Assembly (NCBI RefSeq): GCF_009601505.1
Contig: NZ_WITC01000078.1
Span: 1-64,000, forward strand
Length of the DNA: 64,000 nt
Source: Sinorhizobium terangae
Lineage (GTDB): Bacteria; Pseudomonadota; Alphaproteobacteria; Rhizobiales; Rhizobiaceae
Direction: 5' to 3'
In this document: piece by piece, positions 18,543 to 27,555 of the stretch
How positions within the stretch are numbered: position 1 is the first letter of the stretch
Layout of the letters: each line of letters opens with the position of its first letter
The notes under the pieces: generated by a model
The model's input: the letters and a program-made list of their open reading frames with translations, nothing else
Told to the model about the DNA's origin: nothing
Database searches by the model: none
Position numbers and translations under genes: made by a program

Positions 18543-19537
18543 AACCTGTTCTGGAAGTTGACCATCTTGTTACGAGTTTCACCGGAACCGTCAGGGGTAA
18601 GCCGGTAAAGGCGGTCGATGATGTATCGATCGCTCTTCATCCGGGCGAGATCGTTGGACTGGTCGGCGAATCGGGATGCGGAAAGTCGACGTTGGGGCGC
18701 TCTATCGTCGGTCTTGAAACGCCAAGATCGGGAAAGGTCGTCCTGGATGGCGTCGATCTTGGTTCCCTGTCCGGCAAGCGATTACGCGAAGCACGTCGTG
18801 CGATCCAATATGTGTTTCAGGACCCCTATGCCTCCCTCAATGACCGCCAGACCATCGGTGAAGCCATTGAAGAAGCACTCATCATCGGCGGGATGACCTC
18901 TGCGGAGAAGCGCATAGCACGTACAGCGGAACTGCTCGATCAAGTCGGACTCGCTGCAGCGGTGCGTGACCGGTTCACACGCGAGCTTTCCGGTGGGCAG
19001 CGGCAGCGCGTCGCAATTGCCCGTGCGCTCGCGGTAGAGCCGCGAGTGCTGATCTGCGACGAGCCGGTCAGCGCGCTCGATCTGTCAATCCGTGCGCAAG
19101 TTATGAACCTGTTCTTGAGTTTGCGGCAGGACCTCGGCGTGGCCTGCCTGTTTATCGCGCATGATCTGGCGCTCGTCCGGCAGGCGGCCACGCGCGTCTA
19201 TGTGATGTACCTCGGCAAGATCGTCGAGCTTGGTCCCTCGGCAGAACTTTATGAGCGGCCGAGTCATCCGTACACACAGCTCCTTTTGGCGTCGGTACCA
19301 GACGCGAACCCGATCGTGGAACGACAGCGCAAGGTTCCACTGATAGCGGGCGAAATTCCAAGCCCGACTAACCCGCCGTCCGGCTGCCGTTTCCGGACAC
19401 GGTGCCCGCTCGCGGTTGATGCTTGCGCGCAAACGCCGCCACTGCACACGACCGTGTCGCCGGCGCATACTGCCGCCTGCATTTTTGCCAAGGAACTTTA
19501 CGCCGGCCAAGTGAGTGCGATTCAACTGCCCGCGTGA
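18539..19537 (+). CDS. ABC transporter ATP-binding protein, DppF/OppF type
   Basis: A 332-residue partner ATPase: Walker A GESGCGKST, Q-loop VFQDPYASLND, signature LSGGQRQRVAIARAL, Walker B VLICDEPVSALD and switch AHDLA. The C-terminal cysteine segment CRFRTRCPLAVDAC is typical of OppF. It is the last gene of the lyase/peptide-importer operon and is followed 19 bp later by a strong hairpin with a T-run, so the operon ends here. Confidence 0.92.
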   Translation: MKPVLEVDHLVTSFTGTVRGKPVKAVDDVSIALHPGEIVGLVGESGCGKSTLGRSIVGLETPRSGKVVLDGVDLGSLSGKRLREARRAIQYVFQDPYASLNDRQTIGEAIEEALIIGGMTSAEKRIARTAELLDQVGLAAAVRDRFTRELSGGQRQRVAIARALAVEPRVLICDEPVSALDLSIRAQVMNLFLSLRQDLGVACLFIAHDLALVRQAATRVYVMYLGKIVELGPSAELYERPSHPYTQLLLASVPDANPIVERQRKVPLIAGEIPSPTNPPSGCRFRTRCPLAVDACAQTPPLHTTVSPAHTAACIFAKELYAGQVSAIQLPA

Positions 19538-19556
19538 CGGGGATTGGCGAAAAACA

Positions 19557-19586
19557 GTGCCGGCCTCGCGGGGCCGGCGCTTTTTT
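19557..19586. terminator. Rho-independent terminator, probably bidirectional
   Basis: The stem GCCGGCC (19559-19565) / GGCCGGC (19572-19578), extendable by two outer pairs, is followed by TTTTTT (19581-19586). An A-run at 19550-19554 gives a T-run on the other strand. It sits between the convergent oppF-type gene and the lacI-type gene and can serve both. Confidence 0.85.
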
Positions 19587-19598
19587 CGCTCCTCTGCG

Positions 19599-20693
19599 TC
19601 AGCGCCTGCGTGCGGACGCGTGCGAGAGCATCGCGGTCGTCCCCCGTTGGACCAGCGGCCCATCGACCTTGATCGTCATGGGACGCGGCCTTTTTCCATG
19701 GATCGCCATATCGATCAGGATTTCCGCCGCCTTCTGGCCCATTTCATAGTTCGGCAGCACCAGCGTCGAGAGTGGCGGATGCGTGTAGCGCGCAAGTTCC
19801 TGATCGTCGTAGCCCATCACCGACAGGTCCTCTGGCACGCGCAGCCCGCGCTCGGAAGCTGCCTCCAGCACGCCGATCGCCATCAGATCGTTGCCGCAGA
19901 AGATCGCGGTCGGGGGATTTTCCATGGCGAGCAGATCGAGGCCCGCCTCGTAGCCGCGTAGCGGCAGCCAGTCGCCGTCGCGCACCAATGCCTCGTCGAA
20001 GGCGACGTCGGCCGTGGCGAGCGCCTGCTTGTAGCCCTTGAGGCGGTCGACCGCGGCGTCCATCCACGGTTCGCCGTTGATGAAGCCGATGCGTCGATGT
20101 CCGAGCGAGGTCAGATGCGCCGTTGCCGCGAAGCCGCCGGCGACCTCCCCCGGCACGATTGCCATATGCTGGCGCGGCTCGGCATAGCAGTTCAACAGCA
20201 CAGTCGGAATGTTCGCGAGTTCGGGCGGGACGCTCACCTTGCGGGTGAAGATGGTCGCGTAGATGACGCCGGCGATCGCCGGGTCACGCAAAACGGCGCG
20301 CAGCACCGCGCTCTCCAGGTCAGGGTTGGAACGGGTCGCGTGGGCGGAGACGAGCAGGCCCTGCTCGAATGCATAGTCGCGAATCCCGTCGAGGCTGACG
20401 ACCGGATGCGGGCTCGTGGAGATCTCGTCGACGACGAAAGCGATCGTATCCTTCTCGATCGCGGGCGCTTGGGCGAGATCCTGTCTTGTGTTGGGCAGCC
20501 TGTAGCCGATCTTTTGCGCTGCCTCGCGCACGCGCGCCCTGGTTTCAGCCGAAATGCGGGCGCCGGACATTTCGTTGAGAACGAGGGACACGCTCGACTG
20601 CGACACGCCGGCGATGCGCGCCACGTCCGTCATCGTCGGCCGGCCACCGCTCGCTTCCTTCCGTGTCACGTTGCGCCCGTTGTCTTTTGCCAT
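19599..20693 (-). CDS. LacI-family transcriptional repressor
   Basis: A regulator of about 364 residues. The LacI HTH begins at [21 protein letters not shown], with the hinge helix near [18 protein letters not shown], followed by a periplasmic-binding-protein-like sugar-binding core (about 75-340). The start [11 protein letters not shown] is chosen because GGGGG lies upstream; an ATG 45 bp further out has no clear ribosome binding site. It is divergent from a sugar ABC importer, and two palindromic operators lie in the intergenic gap. It most likely represses that operon until the imported sugar or a derivative binds. Confidence 0.9.
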   Translation of the reverse strand: MAKDNGRNVTRKEASGGRPTMTDVARIAGVSQSSVSLVLNEMSGARISAETRARVREAAQKIGYRLPNTRQDLAQAPAIEKDTIAFVVDEISTSPHPVVSLDGIRDYAFEQGLLVSAHATRSNPDLESAVLRAVLRDPAIAGVIYATIFTRKVSVPPELANIPTVLLNCYAEPRQHMAIVPGEVAGGFAATAHLTSLGHRRIGFINGEPWMDAAVDRLKGYKQALATADVAFDEALVRDGDWLPLRGYEAGLDLLAMENPPTAIFCGNDLMAIGVLEAASERGLRVPEDLSVMGYDDQELARYTHPPLSTLVLPNYEMGQKAAEILIDMAIHGKRPRPMTIKVDGPLVQRGTTAMLSHASARRR

Positions 20694-20740
20694 TTCGGCC
20701 CCCTGCCGGCGCTGCAGCGCCGCATTGATTTTTTGCAAGT

Positions 20741-20777
20741 GCTAATAACTTTAGCCTTGACTGCTAATATTATTAGC
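20741..20777. promoter_or_regulatory. Paired LacI-type operators
   Basis: GCTAATAACTTTAGC (20741-20755) and GCTAATATTATTAGC (20763-20777; a perfect odd palindrome) share the half-site GCTAA/TTAGC. Their centres are 22 bp apart. They lie between the divergent lacI-type gene and the sugar-binding protein gene, as expected for repression of both. Confidence 0.75.
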
Positions 20778-20854
20778 GCAAGGTTTGCCCATGTGAAGCA
20801 CAAAGTGCTCGCATCCGGTAGAGGAGTACCGGCAAACCGGGAGGAGAACTCACG

Positions 20855-21838
20855 ATGAACAGGATTTCACGTCGCGCCTTCATGCTTGCCGCTACGGCGG
20901 CCGGCGCAATCGCCGTTGCCGGCACGGTCGCCTTCGCTGAGCTGCCGACGCTGGCACAGAAGGAAACATACAAGGTCGGCTTCGCACAGACGGAGTCCAA
21001 CAATCCCTGGCGCATCGCCCAGACCAACAGCATGAAAGCCGAAGCTGAAAAGCTCGGCCATCAGCTGGTCTACACCGATGCCGCGGGATCCGCCGCCAAG
21101 CAGGTGGCCGACGTCAACTCGATGATCGCACAGGGCGTCGATCTGATCTTCCTCGCACCGCGCGAAGAAAAGCCCCTGATCCCGGCGGTCATGGCCGCCA
21201 AGAAGGCCGGCATTCCCGTCATCCTGCTCGACCGTAGCGTCGACCCGGCGCTTGCAAAGGCCGGGGAGGACTATGTCACATTCATCGGCTCGGATTTCAT
21301 CGAGGAAGGAAAGCGCGTTGCCGAGTGGCTGGTCAAGAATGCCAACGGCAAATCCAAGATCATCGAGCTTGAAGGGACAACCGGCTCATCACCCGCCAAT
21401 GACCGCAAGAAAGGCTTCGACGAGGCCATCAAGGCGGCAGGTGGTTTCGAGATTGTTGCCTCGCAGACGGGCGATTTCGCACGCGACAAGGGCAGGCAGG
21501 TCGCCGAAGCCCTGCTGCAGGCACACCCGGACGCCGATATCGTCTATGCGCACAACGACGAAATGGCGATCGGCGCCATTGCCGCCATCGAAGCGGCCGG
21601 CAAGGTTCCGGGCAAGGACGTGCTGGTCCTGTCGATCGACGGCGGCAAGGAGGCGGTTCAGGCCGTGATCGATGGAAAGATCGCGGCGGTCGTCGAATGC
21701 AACCCGCGCTTCGGGCCTAAGGCTTTTGAGACGATGCTGCGCTATGCCAAGGGTGAGAAGATCGATCCCTGGGTCATAAATGAGGACAAGTTCTACGACT
21801 CGTCCAACGCGGCGGCCGAACTCGCCAACGCTTACTGA
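20855..21838 (+). CDS. Sugar ABC transporter substrate-binding protein (YtfQ/RbsB-like)
   Basis: A 327-residue periplasmic receptor. The N-terminus has a twin-arginine motif (ISRRAFMLA), a hydrophobic core and an AFAE cleavage region near residue 28, suggesting Tat export. The mature part matches the family of the E. coli galactofuranose receptor YtfQ more closely than RbsB: KVGFAQTESNNPWRIAQTNS, APREEKPLIPAV and GIPVILLDRSVD are the recognisable segments. GGAGGAG is upstream. The gene order receptor-ATPase-permease-permease equals that of ytfQRT-yjfF. The ligand is probably a furanose or other aldose; it is not fixed by sequence. A stable stem-loop follows the gene. Confidence 0.88.
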   Translation: MNRISRRAFMLAATAAGAIAVAGTVAFAELPTLAQKETYKVGFAQTESNNPWRIAQTNSMKAEAEKLGHQLVYTDAAGSAAKQVADVNSMIAQGVDLIFLAPREEKPLIPAVMAAKKAGIPVILLDRSVDPALAKAGEDYVTFIGSDFIEEGKRVAEWLVKNANGKSKIIELEGTTGSSPANDRKKGFDEAIKAAGGFEIVASQTGDFARDKGRQVAEALLQAHPDADIVYAHNDEMAIGAIAAIEAAGKVPGKDVLVLSIDGGKEAVQAVIDGKIAAVVECNPRFGPKAFETMLRYAKGEKIDPWVINEDKFYDSSNAAAELANAY

Positions 21839-21853
21839 CACCTGCCTTATCCC

Positions 21854-21880
21854 GGCCGGCGCGGCAATGCCGCTCCGGCC
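21854..21880 (+). other. Intercistronic stem-loop after the sugar-binding protein gene
   Basis: GGCCGG (21854-21859) pairs with CCGGCC (21875-21880) and the inner GCGGC with GCCGC around an AAT loop. No T-run follows. Such hairpins after receptor genes usually stabilise the upstream mRNA and attenuate expression of the membrane components. Confidence 0.5.
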
Positions 21881-21984
21881 ATTGGCGCGATGCAACGAAA
21901 GCTCGGCGTGATACAATCAGCTATGCCCAGGCGGCAATTGTCGGCGGTCGGCGGCAGAAGACAGATCGGCATCCGGAGGGACTA

Positions 21985-23478
21985 ATGCTTCTGTCCATGC
22001 AGGGCATTTCCAAGTCGTTCAATGGCATTCCCGCGCTGCGCTCGGCGTCGCTCGAAGTGGGCGAAGCCGAGGTGATGGCGCTTGTCGGGCAGAACGGCGC
22101 CGGCAAGTCGACACTGATCAAGATTCTCACCGGCGCCTACCGGCGGGACGAGGGGTCGATCGTCTTTGGCGGAAACGAGGTCTCTTTCTCCATGCCCGCG
22201 GAGAGCCAGGCCCAGGGTATCGCGACCATCTACCAGGAGATCAACCTCGCGCCGCAACGTTCCGTTGCCGAAAACATCTATCTGTCGCGCGAGCCGCGCC
22301 GGTACGGCTTGATCGATCGCCGGGCAATGCGAGAGGGTGCCACTGCGGTCCTTAGAACCTTCAACCTGGAGATCGATGTCGAGGCGCCGGTCGCGCGCTT
22401 CAGCGCCGCCACCCGTCAGATGGTGGCGATCGCCCGGGCCGTCACGCAAAACGCGCGGCTGGTCATCATGGACGAACCGACCTCGTCTCTCGATGAACGG
22501 GAAGTGGCCATTCTTTTCGAGACGATCCGAACGCTGAAGCGCCGCGGCGTCTCGGTCATCTTCATCGGCCATCGTCTCGACGAGCTCTACCGGATCTGCG
22601 ACCGCGTCACTATCATGCGTGACGGGAAGACCGTCGCCACGAGCGCAATGGCGGACATGCCCAAGCTGGCCCTGGTGCGGCACATGCTGGGAAAGGAGCT
22701 TGCGGCTTTCGAGGCGATCGCGAAGGACGCCGACGAGAGCACGCAGAGATCCGTGCGATTGTCGGTAGAGAATGCCGGCTCCGGCGTCCGTGTCCGCGAT
22801 GTCAGCCTTACGGTTCGCGAAGGGGAAATCTCAGGCCTTGCCGGCTTGCTCGGCTCCGGCCGAACAGAAACCGCGAACCTGATCTTCGGCGCCGATCGGA
22901 TGGAACGCGGCGAAATCCGCTACGATGGCGAACCGCGCTCGTATCGCCAGCCCGCGGACGCCATCGCCGACGGCATTGGGTTCGTTTCCGAAGACCGGAA
23001 GGTCGACGGCATCATCCCCGACATGAGCATCCGCGAAAACATGACGCTCGCGCTTTTGCCGAAACTGAACCGCGCCGGCATCATCGACCATGCACGCCAG
23101 GACGAAATCGTCGAGCGCTATATCTTGGCGCTCGGGATCAAATGCGCCTCGCCCGACCAGCCGATCAAGGAACTTTCCGGCGGCAACCAGCAGAAGGTCC
23201 TGCTGGGCCGATGGCTCTGCACGGATCCGAAGCTCTTGATCGTCGACGAGCCGACCCGCGGCATCGACATCGGCGCGAAATCGGAAATCCTCCGCCTCTT
23301 GCGTCGGCTCGCCGATGAAGGTCTGGGGGTCCTGATGATTTCGTCGGAACTCGAGGAACTGTTGGCCGCAGCCGACCAGGTTACCGTCCTCAGCGACGGA
23401 ACCTCGGTTGCCGTCCTCCCGCGCAAGGACTTGAGCGAGGCGGCGCTTTTCGCCGCCATGGCGCACCAGGTGGAATAG
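21985..23478 (+). CDS. Sugar ABC transporter ATP-binding protein (double NBD, RbsA/YtfR type)
   Basis: A 497-residue protein with two fused nucleotide-binding domains. NBD1 has Walker A GQNGAGKST (35-43), a degenerate signature (FSAATRQMVAIARA) and Walker B VIMDEPTSSLDE. NBD2 has the usual altered Walker A (LLGSGRTE), an intact signature LSGGNQQKVLLGRWL and Walker B LIVDEPTRGID. This asymmetric pattern is standard for RbsA, MglA and YtfR. GGAGGG precedes the ATG. It energises the two permeases encoded immediately downstream. Confidence 0.93.
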   Translation: MLLSMQGISKSFNGIPALRSASLEVGEAEVMALVGQNGAGKSTLIKILTGAYRRDEGSIVFGGNEVSFSMPAESQAQGIATIYQEINLAPQRSVAENIYLSREPRRYGLIDRRAMREGATAVLRTFNLEIDVEAPVARFSAATRQMVAIARAVTQNARLVIMDEPTSSLDEREVAILFETIRTLKRRGVSVIFIGHRLDELYRICDRVTIMRDGKTVATSAMADMPKLALVRHMLGKELAAFEAIAKDADESTQRSVRLSVENAGSGVRVRDVSLTVREGEISGLAGLLGSGRTETANLIFGADRMERGEIRYDGEPRSYRQPADAIADGIGFVSEDRKVDGIIPDMSIRENMTLALLPKLNRAGIIDHARQDEIVERYILALGIKCASPDQPIKELSGGNQQKVLLGRWLCTDPKLLIVDEPTRGIDIGAKSEILRLLRRLADEGLGVLMISSELEELLAAADQVTVLSDGTSVAVLPRKDLSEAALFAAMAHQVE

Positions 23479-23479
23479 C

Positions 23480-24484
23480 ATGACGACGATCGAAACGCAG
23501 GCCGGCGCAAACACCGTCCCCTCGGGCAAACGTTTCTTCAGTTTGGCCGGGCGCTACGGCACATTCGCCGCCTTCCTTGCGCTGATCCTGTTCAACGTCG
23601 TCTTCACGCCGAACTTCCTGTCGCTGCAGACGCTCAACGTCAATCTCACCCAGGTTGCGACCATCGTGATCGTCGCGATCGGCATGACGTTGGTGATCGC
23701 CACCGGCGGCATCGATCTCTCCGTCGGCTCGCTGATGGCGATTGCCGGCGCCCTTGCACCGATGATCTTCATGGGAACGCTCTTTCCGATTGCCAACATG
23801 CCGGTCGCGGTGGCGCTTGCGCTCGTTATGCCGGTCGCCGTCACCGGACTGCTCGGTCTGTTCAACGGCTTTCTGGTCACCCGCTTTGCGATCCAGCCGA
23901 TCATCGCGACGCTCGTGCTCTTTATCGCCGGCCGCGGCATCGCGCAGGTCATGACCAACGGCAACCTGCAGGTTTTCAGGAACGAAGGTTTCCAGTTCAT
24001 CGCGATGGGACGCGTCGCCGGCATTCCCGCGCAGGTGATCCTGATGGCGGTGATCGCGGCGATAGCCTGGGCGGCGATCCGCTACACGGTCTTCGGGCGG
24101 CAGATCATCGCGGTCGGCGGCAACGAGAAGGCAGCCCGGCTAACCGGCATTCCCGTGCACCGCGTCAAGCTCTTCGTCTACATGATCAGCGGCGCGCTTG
24201 CGGGGGTTGCCGGCCTGATCGTCGTCGCGCGCAATTCCGCGAGCGACGCCAACCTCGTCGGTCTCGGCATGGAGCTCGATGCGATCGCCGCAGTCGCCGT
24301 CGGCGGCACGCTGCTGACCGGAGGCCGGGCGAATATCATCGGCACGGTGATCGGCGCGCTGGTCATCCAGCTCGTGCGCTACACCCTGCTTGCCAACGGT
24401 GTCCCCGACGCCGCCGCGCTGATCGTCAAGGCGGCTCTGATCGTGCTTGCGGTGTTCATCCAGCAGCGCGCCGGAAAGTCGTGA
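23480..24484 (+). CDS. Sugar ABC transporter permease (RbsC/YtfT type)
   Basis: A 334-residue integral membrane protein of the BPD_transp_2 family with about 8-10 helices. The conserved segments GMTLVIATGGIDLSVGS (about 71-87) and GGTLLTGGRANIIGT (about 275-289) are the family hallmarks. It starts 1 bp after the ATPase stop. It pairs with the next permease to form the channel. Confidence 0.92.
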   Translation: MTTIETQAGANTVPSGKRFFSLAGRYGTFAAFLALILFNVVFTPNFLSLQTLNVNLTQVATIVIVAIGMTLVIATGGIDLSVGSLMAIAGALAPMIFMGTLFPIANMPVAVALALVMPVAVTGLLGLFNGFLVTRFAIQPIIATLVLFIAGRGIAQVMTNGNLQVFRNEGFQFIAMGRVAGIPAQVILMAVIAAIAWAAIRYTVFGRQIIAVGGNEKAARLTGIPVHRVKLFVYMISGALAGVAGLIVVARNSASDANLVGLGMELDAIAAVAVGGTLLTGGRANIIGTVIGALVIQLVRYTLLANGVPDAAALIVKAALIVLAVFIQQRAGKS

Positions 24485-24495
24485 AGGAGGTATCG

Positions 24496-25482
24496 ATGAA
24501 CGCGTTGCTCAAGGCTCTTGCGCTCAGATCTCCCGGCGACATGGCTCGTCTCGGCGTCATCCTGGCGCTGCTCGGCCTGATCCTGTTCGGAGCGCTGCGC
24601 TACGACAATTTCCTGTCTCAATACAACATCCTGAGCTTCCTGCGTTACAACTCGATGTTCGCCCTGATCGCGCTCGGCATGGCCTTCGTCATCATGACCG
24701 GCGGCATCGATCTCTCCGTCGGCGGCGCGGCGGCCATGGCGAGCGTTATCGCGGCGCTGTTGTCGCCCCATCACTGGGCGGCAGGTCTTTTCGGCGGTAT
24801 CGCGGCGGGCCTTGCCGTCGGCGCGCTCAACGGCTTCATCGTCACCGCCATGCGCATCCAGCCCTTTATCGCGACGCTCGCGACCATGCTTGCGGCCTAC
24901 GGGACCGCCTTGCTGCTTGCCGGCAATCAGTCGGTTTCGGTTTCCTACGACAGCGGCTTCACGGAGATTGGCCAGGGCGATTTTTTGGGCTTTCCCATCC
25001 CGGCCTGGATTGGCCTTCTCGCCTATATCGCCGGATGGCTGGTGCTGGAGCGCCTGCCCATCGGCCGTCACATGCTGGCGATCGGCGGCGGCGAGGCGAC
25101 GGCTGCGCTGATGGGTCTCAAGGTCAGGCGAACGCTCATCGCCGTCTATCTCGGCTCCGGCGCGCTGGCGGGGCTTGCCGGAGTCATACTTGCTTCGCAG
25201 TTCGGCGCCGGTCAGCCTACCGAAGGTGTCGGCTGGGAACTCTTTGCGATCGCCTCCGTGGTGGTCGGCGGCACGCTTTTGACCGGCGGCTCCGGCTCCG
25301 TCGGCGCGACGCTGGCGGGCGCGCTGCTGCTGGCGATGGTGTTCAACATCCTGAATTTCGAGAACGGCCTCGGGTGGATTTCGCTTTCCGCCTATTGGCA
25401 ATCCGTCATCCGGGGCGGCTTTCTACTCATCGTCGTTGTCCTTCAGGCACGATTAATGTCGCGCCGAGAGGAAAAGGCATGA
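24496..25482 (+). CDS. Sugar ABC transporter permease (RbsC/YjfF type)
   Basis: A 328-residue second permease of the same family, with GMAFVIMTGGIDLSVGG and GGTLLTGGSGSVGAT. The ATG at 24496 is chosen over an in-frame GTG at 24481 because AAGGAGG (24484-24490) sits 5 bp before it. The presence of two different permeases, rather than one homodimeric RbsC, matches the ytfT-yjfF arrangement. Confidence 0.91.
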   Translation: MNALLKALALRSPGDMARLGVILALLGLILFGALRYDNFLSQYNILSFLRYNSMFALIALGMAFVIMTGGIDLSVGGAAAMASVIAALLSPHHWAAGLFGGIAAGLAVGALNGFIVTAMRIQPFIATLATMLAAYGTALLLAGNQSVSVSYDSGFTEIGQGDFLGFPIPAWIGLLAYIAGWLVLERLPIGRHMLAIGGGEATAALMGLKVRRTLIAVYLGSGALAGLAGVILASQFGAGQPTEGVGWELFAIASVVVGGTLLTGGSGSVGATLAGALLLAMVFNILNFENGLGWISLSAYWQSVIRGGFLLIVVVLQARLMSRREEKA

Positions 25483-25539
25483 GGCGTGGTCGAGACCGAC
25501 GCTCCGCGCCGGGGAGACCCGAAACGAAGAGGAGATGCA

Positions 25540-26382
25540 ATGCAAACGGCAAATACACACGAAGCCGACTTTGATTTCGCTGCGGCCGTCGAAACCCTGC
25601 AGCGGGACGGCGTCACCGGGCTGAAAGGTGCCTTCTCGCGTGAATGGGCGGAGGCGATGCGCGAGGACATGATGACAGCGTTCTGGTCCGCCATTCAGCG
25701 GCCGGGCGGCGCCGTCGGTCGTGGCCCGCGGCGTTGGTATGTCGAGATACATCCGCAGGATTTTTCCGGCTTCGTCGATCTCGTTACCCACCCCTTTGTC
25801 GTCGGCATGTGCGAGGCGGTTCTCGGCCCCGACTACCAGATCGTCGAAATCGGTTTCGACGTGCCGTTTCAAGGCGCCAAATACCAGCCGTGGCATCGCG
25901 ACTTCCCTTCGCCGCCCGACACCTATGTCGAGCATCGCATCACTTCGCTTGCCTTCAACCTGACGGGCGTCGACGTCACCGAGGACATGGGCCCGTTCGA
26001 GGTCGCTCCGGGCACACAATGGCTCGACGGTCGCGAATGGAAACACGAGATGTTTCCGCCCAAGGAAGAGTGGCCCGAGTTTCAGAAGCTCGCGACCCGC
26101 AAATATCCGAAGCTCGGCGATATTTCGTGCCGCTCCGCGCTCACCATCCATCGCGGGACGGAGCACGGCTCCCCGATCGCCCGCCCCGTCATGGTTCTCG
26201 GCGCCGACGCACCCGGCGCAGGCCACGCGGAATTGCACGACATGATGGTGACCAAGGACTATTACGACGCCCTGCCGGAGGCGGTGAAGAAACATCTGGT
26301 GTGCAGGGTTGTCGAAGAGTTGATCCCGGTCACTCAGAAGCATGATATCGAAGGTTTGGTGATGGGTTCGACACCGACCTGA
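25540..26382 (+). CDS. Phytanoyl-CoA dioxygenase (PhyH) family oxygenase
   Basis: A 280-residue Fe(II)/2-oxoglutarate-dependent oxygenase candidate. The facial-triad HxD is H119-R-D121 (PWHRDF), and the distal histidine is H204 or H209 in IHRGTEHGS. A nearby arginine could bind 2-oxoglutarate. Family members hydroxylate very different small molecules, so the substrate is unknown. GAAGAGGAG precedes the ATG. It is 57 bp downstream of the sugar importer and in the same direction, which suggests that it acts on the imported compound or a derivative, for example by oxidative removal of an alkyl group. That role is inference. Confidence 0.85.
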   Translation: MQTANTHEADFDFAAAVETLQRDGVTGLKGAFSREWAEAMREDMMTAFWSAIQRPGGAVGRGPRRWYVEIHPQDFSGFVDLVTHPFVVGMCEAVLGPDYQIVEIGFDVPFQGAKYQPWHRDFPSPPDTYVEHRITSLAFNLTGVDVTEDMGPFEVAPGTQWLDGREWKHEMFPPKEEWPEFQKLATRKYPKLGDISCRSALTIHRGTEHGSPIARPVMVLGADAPGAGHAELHDMMVTKDYYDALPEAVKKHLVCRVVEELIPVTQKHDIEGLVMGSTPT

Positions 26383-26470
26383 TCGCCTTGCAACACGCAG
26401 CGCCGCGCGCCTTATCAGACGAGCGCCTTGAGGGCTTGGCGACTTCAACGGGCGATCGCGTGGTGCCCGT

Positions 26471-27382
26471 TTACGGACGCTGCGCGCCGTTCGTCTTCAC
26501 ATAGATCGAATAGAGCGACTGGGTGGCGGTGATGAAGAGGCGGTTCTTCTTCGGGCCGCCGAAGGTGAGGTTCGATACCGTCTGCGGCACCAGGATCTTG
26601 CCGAGCAGCTTGCCATCCGGTGCAAAGCAATGGACTCCGTCGGCCGCGCTGCACCACAGGTTCCCGACAACGTCAAAGCGGAAGCCGTCCGGATTGCCGC
26701 TGTCGATGGAGCAGAAATAGCTGCCGTTGCCCAGTGTGCCATCTCCGGCCACATCGAAAACTCGGATATGGCTCGGGACCTCATGCTCGGCCGATCCGGA
26801 GTCGGCGATATAGAGCCGCTTTTCATCTGGCGAGAAGGCGAGGCCGTTCGGCTGGATGAAATCGGTGACCACGGCGACGATTGCGCCCGACACGGGGTCG
26901 ATGCGATAGACGTTACGCGTCTCCTGTTCGGGCTCTGCCTTGTGGCCTTCATAGTCCGAGATGATGCCGTAGGTCGGGTCGGTGAACCAGATCGAGCCGT
27001 CGGAGCGCACGACAACGTCATTTGGCGAGTTCAGCCGCTTGCCCAGGTAGCTGTCGGCGAGCACGGTAATGCGGCCGTCATATTCGGTGCGCGTCACGCG
27101 CCGCCCTCCGTGTTCACAGGAGATCAGCCGGCCCTGAAGGTCACGCGTATTGCCATTCACATAATTGGAGGGTGAGCGGAAGACCGAGGCGTGCCCTTCC
27201 GGCGACCAGCGCATCATCCGGTCGTTTGGAATATCGCTCCAGATCAGACAATTGAGGTCGGAAAACCAGACCGGCCCTTCCGCCCAACGGCAGCCGCGAT
27301 AGAGCTCTTCCAGCGCGGCGCTGCCAACGATCAGGGAAATAAAACGTTCGTCGCGGATGTCGTAAAGCGGGTTTTCGGCCAA
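26471..27382 (-). CDS. SMP-30/gluconolactonase family protein
   Basis: A six-bladed beta-propeller lactonase of about 303 residues. Metal-ligand motifs are visible: E in AEGPVWFSD, N in NSPNDVVV, N in PNGLAFSPD and D in LYIADS. It would hydrolyse a sugar lactone to the acid. The start is set at a TTG (LAENPLYDIRDE) because GGGAGGAA lies 8 bp before it; an ATG 30 bp upstream (27412) has no ribosome binding site. It converges on the sugar importer/oxygenase operon and probably belongs to the same pathway, but its control is separate. Confidence 0.85.
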   Translation of the reverse strand: MAENPLYDIRDERFISLIVGSAALEELYRGCRWAEGPVWFSDLNCLIWSDIPNDRMMRWSPEGHASVFRSPSNYVNGNTRDLQGRLISCEHGGRRVTRTEYDGRITVLADSYLGKRLNSPNDVVVRSDGSIWFTDPTYGIISDYEGHKAEPEQETRNVYRIDPVSGAIVAVVTDFIQPNGLAFSPDEKRLYIADSGSAEHEVPSHIRVFDVAGDGTLGNGSYFCSIDSGNPDGFRFDVVGNLWCSAADGVHCFAPDGKLLGKILVPQTVSNLTFGGPKKNRLFITATQSLYSIYVKTNGAQRP

Positions 27383-27555
27383 AGCGCTATTCCTCCCACG
27401 TCCTGCTGCCATTTCGCAGCGTCAAATCACACGGGGCCCACCGGCCCGGCTGCGCACAGCGATTGTGTCTGAGGAGTATCAATCTCATTGCTGACACTCA
27501 AGCAAGCGCGCGTGCGCCGCGCTCACTCATGGATATCTTTTTCCCCAGATGGTCG

